Source: Phycisphaeraceae bacterium (GTDB lineage: Bacteria; Planctomycetota; Phycisphaerae; Phycisphaerales; Phycisphaeraceae). Taken from it: DNA of 64,000 nt. Shown piece after piece: positions 18,674 through 27,427 of this stretch (positions within the stretch are counted from its first letter, which is position 1; every line of letters starts with the position of its first letter). The stretch spans positions 1 to 64,000 of the forward strand of contig JADLFV010000129.1 in the NCBI GenBank assembly GCA_020849625.1, written 5' to 3'. The notes under the pieces were generated by a model. The model was not told where the DNA came from. It saw only the letters and a program-made list of their open reading frames with translations, and did not search any database. Made by a program: the position numbers and the translations under genes.

Positions 18674-20110
18674 TTAGCGCGTATCTGGCCTTCTGCGCAT
18701 GGGACGCTTGTTACCGATGTATAATCGCCAATTGGTCCCTTCGGCATTGAGTACATCAATTTGGTTGTTGGTCCTCAGGTTGTCCAACAGGCGGGTTTTG
18801 AGGTTCGCAACGACTTCCGCCACTTCAGATTGACCCAGTAGATCATTGTGCTCTTGTCTGTCACTCATGCGATCAAACAGATACTCTCGATTATCACGGG
18901 CGCTGAAGATGTACTTCCAATTCTTGTTAAGTGCCATGTACTGCGCGTCACGTTGGTGGAGGACGTGCGAAAAAACAACTCGGTCAGGGTTTCGCGGTTT
19001 ACGTAAGTCAGCCCCATCTAGATCTGCGTGATGGTCAATACCGGCGGCACCGAGCACTGTTGGAGCAATATCCACAAGGCTGACTGGGCCATCATCCACC
19101 GAGCCCTCCGGCACTATGCCCTTGCTGCTGATGATCAGGGGGACACGTGCCGAGGCTTCAAGCATGTTCTCTTTCCCCAGGCACCCCCAATCACCCAGCA
19201 TGTCGCCATGGTCGGAGGTGAAGATAATCAACGTATTGTCCATCTGTCCAGATGCTTGCAATGAATCGCAAATTCGTCCAACTTGGTGATCCACGAACGA
19301 GACGCAAGCGTAATATCGAGCTATGTTTCGCTGCCACAGCCGAACATTTACCTCTCCTTCCATGTGGTAGTAATACAAATCGCTCTGTGCCTTTGCCGGC
19401 CGATCGTGGAGATAGTTCGGAGGCATGTGTGGCTCTGGCATGTCCGTGCTACAGTACGATCGCATCCATGAATATGGAGGCGAGTAGGGCGGGTGTGGAT
19501 GGACGAAACTGGCGAACAGAAACCATGGCTTCGCCTGTTTGCTTTGCTCCTCGATGAAGGCAATGGACCGATCACCAATCCACTGCGTAGGATGATGGCT
19601 CTCGGGCAGTGGCGACAGTTGGGGCAAGTAGATCATGTCGCCGAAGACACCATGAGGCTCCCGAACATGTGCGTACGGCGTGCCTTGCAGCCATTGCAGG
19701 TAGTCGTCGTCCTCGATACACGCCGGCACCTCCTCTTGCGTCTCCCGCGTCTGGAATCCGCGCAGCGCACCGCGGTCAGGCGTGAAGTGGCATTTCCCGA
19801 TGCCGTGCGTCCGAAATCCAGCATCCGTCAATAATTGCACATAGGAAGGCCGCCCGTCCATCGGCATAGGGTCGCTGTTCGACAGACATTTTGTCTTGGA
19901 GGGGTATTGTCCATAGTGCATCGATGCGCGTGCGGGCACACAGACGGGCGAGGACGAATAGGCGGATGTAAATGCACGACCGCTTTGAATAAGCCGATCG
20001 AGATTGGGCGTCCGGATGAGGGGGTTGCCCATGGCATGAATCGCATCCGCCCGCATCTGGTCAGTCAGTATAAGAAGAATGTTCGGTCGTTTGTCTTGTG
20101 GTTCTATCAT
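18674..20110 (-). CDS. Type I sulfatase (arylsulfatase/alkaline phosphatase superfamily)
   Basis: The 478-residue enzyme hydrolyses sulfate esters. The N terminus RPNILLILTDQMRADAI holds the metal-binding aspartate. The formylglycine motif CVPAR starts at C57 and would be converted from cysteine by the formylglycine-generating enzyme. The DHGDMLGDWG stretch gives further metal ligands. No clear signal peptide is seen, so it may act in the cytoplasm on imported oligosaccharides. An in-frame GTG at 20134 is an alternative start; neither start has a strong ribosome binding site. It is the last gene of the minus-strand catabolic operon, 134 bases after the UroD-family gene, and points to a sulfated glycan as the substrate. 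Confidence 0.87.
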   Translation of the reverse strand: MIEPQDKRPNILLILTDQMRADAIHAMGNPLIRTPNLDRLIQSGRAFTSAYSSSPVCVPARASMHYGQYPSKTKCLSNSDPMPMDGRPSYVQLLTDAGFRTHGIGKCHFTPDRGALRGFQTRETQEEVPACIEDDDYLQWLQGTPYAHVREPHGVFGDMIYLPQLSPLPESHHPTQWIGDRSIAFIEEQSKQAKPWFLFASFVHPHPPYSPPYSWMRSYCSTDMPEPHMPPNYLHDRPAKAQSDLYYYHMEGEVNVRLWQRNIARYYACVSFVDHQVGRICDSLQASGQMDNTLIIFTSDHGDMLGDWGCLGKENMLEASARVPLIISSKGIVPEGSVDDGPVSLVDIAPTVLGAAGIDHHADLDGADLRKPRNPDRVVFSHVLHQRDAQYMALNKNWKYIFSARDNREYLFDRMSDRQEHNDLLGQSEVAEVVANLKTRLLDNLRTNNQIDVLNAEGTNWRLYIGNKRPMRRRPDTR

Positions 20111-20244
20111 GGCGTGTATGTCGCCGGAAATCACAGAGGTAAGAAACGCCTATGATATGCCATTAAAATAGGCATACTCCCAGCTCAAGCAAATCGCTCT
20201 GCGGTAGTAAGTCAACGGTGTCGTACTATTTGACATAGTCTTTT

Positions 20245-21363
20245 TCAGTACCTTCCATATTCTCTCCCGACTTCATACATGCGAATGACATTATCGAGCG
20301 GTGAGTTGTCCTGGATCGAGTGGGTTGGTGCGAAGCAGTATCCGCCGCTGGGTTTCATGACGTCGAGGGTGTCTCGGCAGACACGTTCGACATCGTCCGC
20401 CGTGCCGTACGCCAACGGGCCGGCCGTGCTGATGCAACCGTGGAAGGACAGGCGATCGCCGAAGGCCCGTTTCAGCCGGGCTGGTTCCATGTTCCTTGCC
20501 TCTGGTTGCACGGCATCAACGGCGGTAATGCCCATATCGATAAGTTCGTCGTACACCCAACTACAACTTCCGCAGGAATGTACCATTACCGGGATGTCGT
20601 AACTGGCCGCAAGGTCGATGTACTGCTGGTGAAACGGCTTCAAGGTGGCGCGATACATATCCAGACTGATCAACGGTGCATGTTGTGTGCCCAAGTCTTC
20701 GCCCATCCAGAGGAAATCGATCATCCCTTGGGCTTTGTCCAGGGCGCGATCAAGGATGGCTAACTGGATTTTTACGCGGCGCTGGGTTAGCAGCCGTCCG
20801 GCCGGCTCATCCAATGCCAGGTCCATCATGACCTGCTCCATTGATCGCAGCATGCCGTTGGTGTTGATGATGTCGGCAATATGCGGACCGCCGATGAAGA
20901 CGGCATAGTCGGCAACACGCTTGCACTTTTCCAAGATCACGTCGTAGTCGAAATCGTCTGGATCAGGCATCTTCCACACCGCAATGGCTGATTCATCAGC
21001 GTCGCGCAATGGAAAGCTTGTATATTCCCAGTAGCCGCCGGCCTCGTTCTGGATCCATCGCTTCTGTATGCCCCAGTTATCGGTCTTTACGTCCGAGTCG
21101 GGAGGGCTCTCGTACAAATTCGGTCCGATGTAGTTGGGGCCGACAGTGCGGAAATCGACTCCAAGCGCGTCCATCAGCGCTAACTCGCTCTCGACGGTGA
21201 CCTCCACCGGGATGCCGTAGTGCGCCTTGAGCTCGCGATGCACCTTCGACGCATGGCGTTCGTAGTTGATGTAATTGATAGGCACTCGGTCCGGTTCACT
21301 GTGGGCGAAGGCAGCCAGCACGCGTTCTTTGGGTTTCATAAGTCGGCTTTTGTTTGAGGTCAT
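20245..21363 (-). CDS. Uroporphyrinogen decarboxylase (UroD) family protein
   Basis: The 372-residue protein has UroD/MtaA-type signatures: MKPKERVLAAFAHSEPDRVP (9-28), IDFLWMGEDLGTQ, HSCGSCSW and FHGCISTAGPL, and it ends with the family's CFAPTHSIQDNSPLDN. UroD-family members outside haem synthesis act as corrinoid- or cofactor-linked methyltransferases, and many lie in carbohydrate operons with no known reaction. The lone copy here beside sugar genes argues against haem synthesis. The start overlaps the stop of the FAD gene by four bases (ATGA), so the two proteins are probably made together. A later ATG at 21339 is also possible. Confidence 0.82.
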   Translation of the reverse strand: MTSNKSRLMKPKERVLAAFAHSEPDRVPINYINYERHASKVHRELKAHYGIPVEVTVESELALMDALGVDFRTVGPNYIGPNLYESPPDSDVKTDNWGIQKRWIQNEAGGYWEYTSFPLRDADESAIAVWKMPDPDDFDYDVILEKCKRVADYAVFIGGPHIADIINTNGMLRSMEQVMMDLALDEPAGRLLTQRRVKIQLAILDRALDKAQGMIDFLWMGEDLGTQHAPLISLDMYRATLKPFHQQYIDLAASYDIPVMVHSCGSCSWVYDELIDMGITAVDAVQPEARNMEPARLKRAFGDRLSFHGCISTAGPLAYGTADDVERVCRDTLDVMKPSGGYCFAPTHSIQDNSPLDNVIRMYEVGREYGRY

Positions 21364-23570
21364 CTGTCGACACGTACCTCAACAATTCGTGCCTGGTCGC
21401 TCCCCCAAGTCTTGGTGACCTCAACGGTTATCGCGGTAGTGGTAACGGATTCGAAAGTGCGCCGAACGATTCGGCACGTGTTGTCTTCGAGCGCGAACAG
21501 ACGTCGGCGTTGGCCAGAGACTTGAGCGTAGACCGCACAGTCGCGCACTAGTTCCGTGGGCGAACCGCCACTGCACCATTCGAGACGGGTAAGGTCAAGG
21601 TTGTTGTCGAAGACCAGCTCTACGACCGAAACCGAAGTGGGCTGGTCCCAGGTAAGGATCAGTGATTGCGGCAGACTGGCTTCGCTGATCCAGACATTGC
21701 TGCGCGATTCGGGACGCGTAACGCCGGTGAGCACTTCGCGAGGCCCGAAACAGTGCGTGGGCGGGGTAAGCCGGATGGCGAAGGCACCACGGATCCGGCG
21801 CATAAACCAGGCATCAGTCTCAAATATCTGAGGCTCAAACTTGCCGGCCTGTGTGGCTGGCGGCTCTTGCTGGCTGTAGCCGCAGGAAACGCCTTCGGAC
21901 GCGGGTTCCAGGCAAACCCAATAGACCGTGTCAGGTGTGAGTGTGCGCTTGGGGAGCGAGAAGAGTATGTCGTGCTCGCCCGGCGAAAGCTCTTGCTCAA
22001 CGGAGAGCAGGTTTTCTTGGTTGTTGAAGTCATCGATGCGAAGGCCCTCTCGCAGATGGAGGGTTACCGTGATTGGATGGTTCGTCTCATTTCGTAGTGG
22101 GACGCGCACGGAATCGAGTTGGTCGCCAGAGATGATAAAACTTTGCGCGATCTTCTGTGGGATGGCATACCAGCTTTCCCTTGGGGGAAATACAAGCGTC
22201 GCTTCTGAGGAAGCAGTTGCTATGGCGGCGGCGGCTAGGCCGACGTCGCGCTTGCCACCTGGAATGTAGCAATCCTGCGCTAAGAGTCGTTGCTGCAAGC
22301 TTCTGATGTGCTTCGAGCCCACTTGGCGCGGCGTGCAACGGTTCTCGATGCAGAGGGCCGCGGCGCTGCCGACGGCCTGTCCCATGACTGCGCAGGTGGC
22401 CATCACGCGCGTCGTGCCCATGGCGACGTGAGACGTGCTGATGTTGCGGCCCGCGAACATCAGGTTGTTGATGGTCTTGGCGTATAGACAACGGAACGGT
22501 ATGGTATGGCGACCGCGAAGCAGGTGTCCCTTCCAGTAGCGATCTGGTGCCGCCGCGACCCCCTTGGGATTGTGCAAGTCAATGTGCCATCCGCCATAGG
22601 CAACGGCGTCAGGAAAGACGCGGCAGCTTTCGGCATCCTCCTGGGTCATGATGTAGTCGCCGATGAAACGGCGTGAGTCCCTTCGTCCCGGAACCCAACC
22701 CACATGCTCGAGCACGAGATTGTCCGCGCCGTGATCACCCTGATTCTTGATATGATCCCAAACGCCAAGCGCATAGCGATAAAGTTCGTCGCGGACAGTC
22801 TCAGCATCTGCGAAGGGTTCCAACTCGCCGCCATATTCGATCCACCAGTAGCCACCGCCGGTACCGAGCAATGGCGGAAGCTTGTGCGGTGCATCACGTG
22901 TGCCGCCGGGGAAATCGTCGTCGGTCTTGAAGATGTGAATCCACGGCGGCGGTTTGAACGGGATGGGCTGGCCCATGTCGCGGACCCGCATGTAGATCGT
23001 GCAACCCATCCGCTTGCCGTCTGCAACGGGTTCGGCAAGGGTTTCGCCGAACTGGTCCTTGGCCTCCCGCCCCATCATGAACGGAGCGCCAGCTTCGGCG
23101 GCAACGCGTCCGTCACCGGAGCAATCGATGAAGATAGTGCTGGAGACGGTGAAGGCGCGTTCAGTCGTAGGCTGCTCGCAGTCAACACGCACAATCCGTC
23201 CGTTCTCGACCGTGGGATTCCGGACGAGTGTATTGAGGTAAACGTCCAGCCGCTCTTGCTCCCGGCATGCTTCCCACAGCACCAGACTCCAGATTGAAGG
23301 CGATTGAAGCGGATTTGGGAAGTTGACGTTGCGCTCAAAAAGTTCATTAATGATGCCAGTTTCGCGGGAGAACCGGTAGTGTCCCAGTTCGTCTGCTCCT
23401 TGGATCTTAACGCCGATCTCGGCGCTGGAGTTACCGCCCAAGACTGGCCGGTCTTGCAGTAGACCGGTTCTCGCCCCTTGCCGGGCTGATGCCAAGGCAG
23501 CACAGACACCAGCCATGCCACCGCCTATGACGACCACGTCGTAATGATAGTTGTCGATTTGGTCTTTCAT
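21360..23570 (-). CDS. FAD-dependent oxidoreductase (FAD_oxidored family)
   Basis: The 736-residue protein has an N-terminal dinucleotide-binding fold (DVVVIGGGMAGVCAALA, about 13-29), the family motif LGGNSSAEIG, and FIDCSGDGRVA further in. LMFAGRNISTSHVAMGTTRV is near 410-430. The C-terminal part (about 520-736) looks like beta-sandwich domains. This family is frequent in planctomycete and Bacteroidota glycan loci, where oxidation of a sugar or sugar acid is assumed but rarely shown. A GTG at 23606 would add 12 residues; the ATG at 23570 fits the family start. It is coupled to the UroD-family gene by an ATGA overlap. Confidence 0.82.
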   Translation of the reverse strand: MKDQIDNYHYDVVVIGGGMAGVCAALASARQGARTGLLQDRPVLGGNSSAEIGVKIQGADELGHYRFSRETGIINELFERNVNFPNPLQSPSIWSLVLWEACREQERLDVYLNTLVRNPTVENGRIVRVDCEQPTTERAFTVSSTIFIDCSGDGRVAAEAGAPFMMGREAKDQFGETLAEPVADGKRMGCTIYMRVRDMGQPIPFKPPPWIHIFKTDDDFPGGTRDAPHKLPPLLGTGGGYWWIEYGGELEPFADAETVRDELYRYALGVWDHIKNQGDHGADNLVLEHVGWVPGRRDSRRFIGDYIMTQEDAESCRVFPDAVAYGGWHIDLHNPKGVAAAPDRYWKGHLLRGRHTIPFRCLYAKTINNLMFAGRNISTSHVAMGTTRVMATCAVMGQAVGSAAALCIENRCTPRQVGSKHIRSLQQRLLAQDCYIPGGKRDVGLAAAAIATASSEATLVFPPRESWYAIPQKIAQSFIISGDQLDSVRVPLRNETNHPITVTLHLREGLRIDDFNNQENLLSVEQELSPGEHDILFSLPKRTLTPDTVYWVCLEPASEGVSCGYSQQEPPATQAGKFEPQIFETDAWFMRRIRGAFAIRLTPPTHCFGPREVLTGVTRPESRSNVWISEASLPQSLILTWDQPTSVSVVELVFDNNLDLTRLEWCSGGSPTELVRDCAVYAQVSGQRRRLFALEDNTCRIVRRTFESVTTTAITVEVTKTWGSDQARIVEVRVDR

Positions 23571-23626
23571 ACAATTGTTGTGCAATGCTTTATTCAGTAG
23601 CAACACGAAATAACAAGGACAGTTCC

Positions 23627-24637
23627 TTATTTGATACTGACCACTCGACCAACTGCGGCGGATTCATACGCGCCGGTGGCAATTCTAAGAACTGCGATAG
23701 CTTCATCGAACTTCGGCACCGCATCGTTAAGGCCATTCACGAAGTCCACAAAACGTCGAACCCCATAAGGAATCGGATTCCAACGATCTTTAAACTCCTC
23801 TGCTTCAATGACGATCCCGTCTTTCTCAACACGTAGGTTCTTCGTGTCGCGGATAGAGATGACATGAGATTCAGTCATGATATCCATATTCACCCCCCAT
23901 CCGCCGTTACCTACGCAACCGTTAGCCATGGAGGTCACAGCACCGCCTTCGTGACGTATGGTCAGCAGTGCCAGATCTTCAACATCTGGAGTTACGGAAA
24001 TACCCTCACGGGCTTCCGAGAACTCAAGCGTGTGCGTCGTCGCCACCACGTCCATGGCCGGTGGCATGATCGAGTTGACAAAGTCAAGCAGGTGTCCAGC
24101 GTTCTCAACTAAGAATCCGCCGCCAGTCTCCCTCATCCAGAACCAATCCGGTGGCACAAAGATGCCGGCGCGAGCCGGAGTCATGTACTTCAGCCAGATC
24201 CACTCTGGCGTACCGTATTTCCCACTGTCGAGCATTTCTTTGATCTTACGAAAAATTGGCAGATTCCGAGCCCCAAAGTTCACCATTAACTTCACCCCGG
24301 CGTTCTTGCATGCATCCTGCATACGCAGGGCTTGTTCTAGCGAGATGGCGAGAGGTTTCTCGCACAAAATATGCTTGCCGGCACGTGCCGCCGGTATGAC
24401 GATCTGCTCCCGAATAGATGGCGGCGTGGCGACAGTTACCGCTATGATGTCAGGATCCTGCAATGCTTCGTGAAAATCGGTGGCGTATCTCACGCCACCA
24501 CATTGTTCTGAGACTTGTTTAGCCAGGCACTCGTTCTGATCCACCACCATCGAGAGCGTAACGCCTTCGATACCATTGAGTGTGTTGGCATGGTTGGCGC
24601 CGGCGCCGCCGACGCCGATGACTGCGATCTTGGTCAT
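23627..24637 (-). CDS. Gfo/Idh/MocA family NAD(P)-dependent sugar dehydrogenase
   Basis: The 336-residue protein has an N-terminal Rossmann fold (IAVIGVGGAGANHA, 4-17), the family signature CEKPLA (about 91-96) and the C-terminal beta-sheet substrate domain. Members oxidise or epimerise sugars, inositols and glucosides, often via a 3-keto intermediate. GGAAG precedes the ATG. It lies 13 bases downstream of the isomerase-like gene, a pairing known from inositol and 3-keto-sugar pathways, so a shared route is likely. The substrate is unknown. Confidence 0.87.
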   Translation of the reverse strand: MTKIAVIGVGGAGANHANTLNGIEGVTLSMVVDQNECLAKQVSEQCGGVRYATDFHEALQDPDIIAVTVATPPSIREQIVIPAARAGKHILCEKPLAISLEQALRMQDACKNAGVKLMVNFGARNLPIFRKIKEMLDSGKYGTPEWIWLKYMTPARAGIFVPPDWFWMRETGGGFLVENAGHLLDFVNSIMPPAMDVVATTHTLEFSEAREGISVTPDVEDLALLTIRHEGGAVTSMANGCVGNGGWGVNMDIMTESHVISIRDTKNLRVEKDGIVIEAEEFKDRWNPIPYGVRRFVDFVNGLNDAVPKFDEAIAVLRIATGAYESAAVGRVVSIK

Positions 24638-24650
24638 GGCTTACTTCCGT

Positions 24651-25469
24651 TTAGTTCCGAAGATTGTTAATGAAGTCGACACAGTCCTTCATGGCTGTGG
24701 CCTGTTCGCCATCGACGAAGCATTCAAACGAGTACGAGTTCTTGTAGTTAATCGCTTTGAGCGCTGCGAAGATCGGCGCAAAATCTGTATGACCTTGTCC
24801 GGGGAGAAACCGATTTGAATCAACCAGGTGAACATGCTCTATAAAGTCTCCGAACCTACGTATAGTCGCGCCTATGTCCTTCTCTTCGATGTTCATGTGA
24901 TAGGTGTCCGCGATTACGCCGAGCCCCTTGCCGCCAACTATTCGACAGACGTCGACGGCCTGCTCCACACGATTGATCAGGTGTGTTTCGTAACGGTTTA
25001 CGGGCTCGATTAGGACCTTGCAGTTGACAGACTCAGCATGCGCGTTCAAACAAGCGAGCGCGTCGCAGAGCACTTCCATTTGTAATTGTTGGGCGCTTTT
25101 GTAGGGCAGCAAATCCGCTATCTGCGGCATATGTTTAAAAATTGGTACCATGATCATACCGACCGCGCCGAGTTCAGCTCCGAGTGTAAGCAGGCGATTC
25201 ATGTCGCTCATTGCCATTTCGCGCTTCTCTCTATCCGCATGCAGCAGGCTGCCGCGAAATCCCGAGCAGACGGCGCTAATCTCCAGTCCAGTCTCTTTAA
25301 GGACCTTTTTGACGCGTGGTACCGCTCCGTCGAGTCCCTGTCCCCAGATCTCGATCATGTCGCATCCAAGTTCGCGCAAGTACGCCGCTCGAGCTTCGAA
25401 CGTGTCGCCGATTCCGAGATCAGGAAAATAAAACCCACCCTCGAGTGTAATAAGTGACGATAGCTTCAT
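24651..25469 (-). CDS. Sugar phosphate isomerase/epimerase (xylose isomerase-like TIM barrel)
   Basis: The 272-residue protein has the AP-endonuclease-2/xylose-isomerase fold. Metal-binding residues are likely in LIEPVNRYETH (Glu), GVIADTYHMNIEE (Asp, His), EHVHLVDSNR and SFECFV. Members isomerise or epimerise keto sugars or dehydrate inosose. AGGAAGG lies upstream of the ATG. Its start overlaps the stop of the 70-codon frame at 25466 by four bases. It probably acts together with the dehydrogenase directly downstream. Confidence 0.83.
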   Translation of the reverse strand: MKLSSLITLEGGFYFPDLGIGDTFEARAAYLRELGCDMIEIWGQGLDGAVPRVKKVLKETGLEISAVCSGFRGSLLHADREKREMAMSDMNRLLTLGAELGAVGMIMVPIFKHMPQIADLLPYKSAQQLQMEVLCDALACLNAHAESVNCKVLIEPVNRYETHLINRVEQAVDVCRIVGGKGLGVIADTYHMNIEEKDIGATIRRFGDFIEHVHLVDSNRFLPGQGHTDFAPIFAALKAINYKNSYSFECFVDGEQATAMKDCVDFINNLRN

Positions 25470-25678
25470 TGTGCCTTCCTTGTTCCAATGGACAGCCCGA
25501 TTCGCTCAATGCCGGATTTCCAGCTCTCGCGTACGTTGTAGTATCGCAGCAGTTCATTATTGTACAGCTTGACGCCGGTTTGATAAGCGAGACTGCCTTT
25601 CCAACCGGGCTCTGGCTTGAGGATCGGGTTGCACGGCATGCATGCCACCCCCGCGATGTCCGCCCCACGTAAATGCAT
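25466..25678 (-). CDS. Small protein of unknown function (70 residues), possibly a remnant
   Basis: An open frame with ATG at 25678 ends in an ATGA overlap with the isomerase-like gene, the coupling seen elsewhere in this operon. It has no signal peptide or membrane segment and contains a CMPC pair. I do not recognise it. The C-terminal wording looks like part of a larger folded protein, so it could be the tail of a decayed gene. Confidence 0.35.
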   Translation of the reverse strand: MHLRGADIAGVACMPCNPILKPEPGWKGSLAYQTGVKLYNNELLRYYNVRESWKSGIERIGLSIGTRKAQ

Positions 25679-25770
25679 CAGATTACGGAATCAGGCCCTG
25701 GATCGGGTCGGGGAGCCTTGTCAATTATTAATTGTGCGATGACTTTTGTGGCGTACTATCCAAGCCGGCT

Positions 25771-26559
25771 TTAATCGATGCTCATCGTGCCCCATCTGGC
25801 CGGAGAATTGTAATTACCAACCGATGATTCCTCGGCATCCAAACCATCAATGAGTAATCCAAATTGACGGCTGGTAACGTCCTGCCACTTCCGATAGTTA
25901 GTGCTACCGTCCATTCTCGCATAATTCTTCCCGCCCTCGTGGGGTCTGTCGTTAAACATTATGGGGTAGTTGAACCGCATCCACCCGCTCCACCCAGCTT
26001 CCGTCATAGAAGGTTGAATGCTATTGCCCCAGTGAGGACGTATGACTGAAGCCCCGTCCACCACTGAATTGCAACTGAAAGTGATGATATCGGTACGTTT
26101 GTAGATGCCTAAATCACCAAAATGGGTGACTATTCCATTGGCTACGTAAGCGAACTTATTATCGTCATCAGGGGGATAGCTTAGACCAATAGTCCAGCCC
26201 CAATCGAGATCCAATTCAGGACAGATATAAGAACCAATATTGCCATCGATATACTTGTGAATCAGTAGGCCCCACGAGGGGACCTTCTTGTTGTATGTCA
26301 ATGGAAGGGTTACAACCCATTGACTAAAATATGGCCTTCCACTGTTGCTGGCGTGCTGCCACGGCCATGTGTCCTTCTCATCCGTCGCGTAGGCCATCGC
26401 ACCATTCTGCAGTTGCCGTACATAGGCAGCACATGTGATTTGCCTGCCGGATTCACGCGCCTTTTTCAACGCAGGCAAGAGAATCGAAATGAGCAGAGCT
26501 ATAATGGAAATAACGACCAGTAATTCAATCAACGTAAAGCCGTTTCGGTGAGCCTTCAT
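25771..26559 (-). CDS. Pseudopilin-like protein with type IV prepilin leader (planctomycete G/H-X9-DG type)
   Basis: The 262-residue protein has a short leader ending in G (residue 7), then [22 protein letters not shown], the cleavage/methylation helix of type IV pilins and type II secretion pseudopilins. The globular domain ends with [13 protein letters not shown], a variant of the H-X9-DG C-terminal motif that is massively expanded in planctomycetes. The function of these stand-alone proteins is not established; a role in glycan capture at the surface has been suggested by their position. Here it is the first gene of a catabolic operon and has a candidate operator about 270 bases upstream. 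AAGGA precedes the start. Confidence 0.85.
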   Translation of the reverse strand: MKAHRNGFTLIELLVVISIIALLISILLPALKKARESGRQITCAAYVRQLQNGAMAYATDEKDTWPWQHASNSGRPYFSQWVVTLPLTYNKKVPSWGLLIHKYIDGNIGSYICPELDLDWGWTIGLSYPPDDDNKFAYVANGIVTHFGDLGIYKRTDIITFSCNSVVDGASVIRPHWGNSIQPSMTEAGWSGWMRFNYPIMFNDRPHEGGKNYARMDGSTNYRKWQDVTSRQFGLLIDGLDAEESSVGNYNSPARWGTMSID

Positions 26560-26832
26560 ATCTCATTAATCCTTTCTAGAAGGGCCTGCATCACGAGGAC
26601 CGGGTATGCAAAGCGTGTCCGACGTGAGAATCAATGGCCCAGATGATGCTGTAGGCCGGCACACTCAACAGTTCTCATATAGTGCCTCACAAACCTCACC
26701 TAACGACGCATGCAGCAAATGCCTATCTCCAACACATTTCAATCAAGCGATCAATCAAGCAGAAGCACCCCCTCAAGGGCCGCCCTCCATGCCAGTAAAA
26801 CCACCGAGCCTTACATCGCTTACCCAAAATAT

Positions 26833-26850
26833 CGATACATTATGATACAG
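26833..26850. promoter_or_regulatory. Candidate operator CGATACATTATGATACAG
   Basis: This sequence nearly repeats the site at 1388-1406 and lies upstream of the pseudopilin-led operon. Two TACA words are spaced ten bases apart in both sites, one helical turn. Probable control by the GntR/LacI-type regulator is inferred. Confidence 0.4.
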
Positions 26851-27196
26851 ATAGCTGCATAATCTGTCAAGCTCGTTATGACCTGAATAGGCGGCATGGC
26901 CCCAAAAATATTATATTATATGTGATATCAGATGGTTATGAATTTTTCGCCGTCATGCATTCGATAATTCATCCAATCGCAACACATCTTCATTGACAAC
27001 GAGAATGTATTGTGTCAATGTATGTATGTGCGATGTATCTTCGTTCGAACGCTTCGGGATTCGTATCGCCCTTAAGGGTTTTACCGGAGTCTTACGTACA
27101 TCGTTCTACTGTCAAGGCGCTTGTAAGGGAGGCAGCAACAACTCGGAACACTCGTTAGTTTTTTCACTGCATCGCCCCGACTTCGACCACGAACAG

Positions 27197-27355
27197 CTAG
27201 GAGGCCGCTAAAAAAGTCATAATCACCCTTACGGATCAACGAACACCAATATGTCAATCCCCGATTACAAGCTGCAAATGCCGATCCGGCGGAGACATAC
27301 GGTGATCAGCCACGCATTTTATTGTGTTCCAGTTCATTTTTTAGCGGCCTGCTAG
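27197..27355. repeat. Small inverted-repeat element (19-base arms, one mismatch)
   Basis: CTAGGAGGCCGCTAAAAAA at 27197-27215 faces TTTTTTAGCGGCCTGCTAG at 27337-27355, with a 121-base spacer that encodes nothing evident. Size and layout fit a miniature inverted-repeat element; a regulatory or terminator function is an alternative. Confidence 0.45.
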
Positions 27356-27427
27356 AGCACGGCATTAATGCATCGTGACCCAATGATTTCCCTCACTAAG
27401 CCACAACATAATTGAGTATTACAACTG

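Larger units (their letters stand above)
26560..27427. other. Intergenic regulatory region between divergent operons
   Basis: This 868-base gap separates the minus-strand pseudopilin operon from the plus-strand glycosidase-like gene. It carries an operator-like site at 26833-26850, repeated AATGTAT words at 27004-27039, and an imperfect inverted repeat at 27197-27355. No supported gene was found. It should hold promoters for both directions. Confidence 0.5.
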
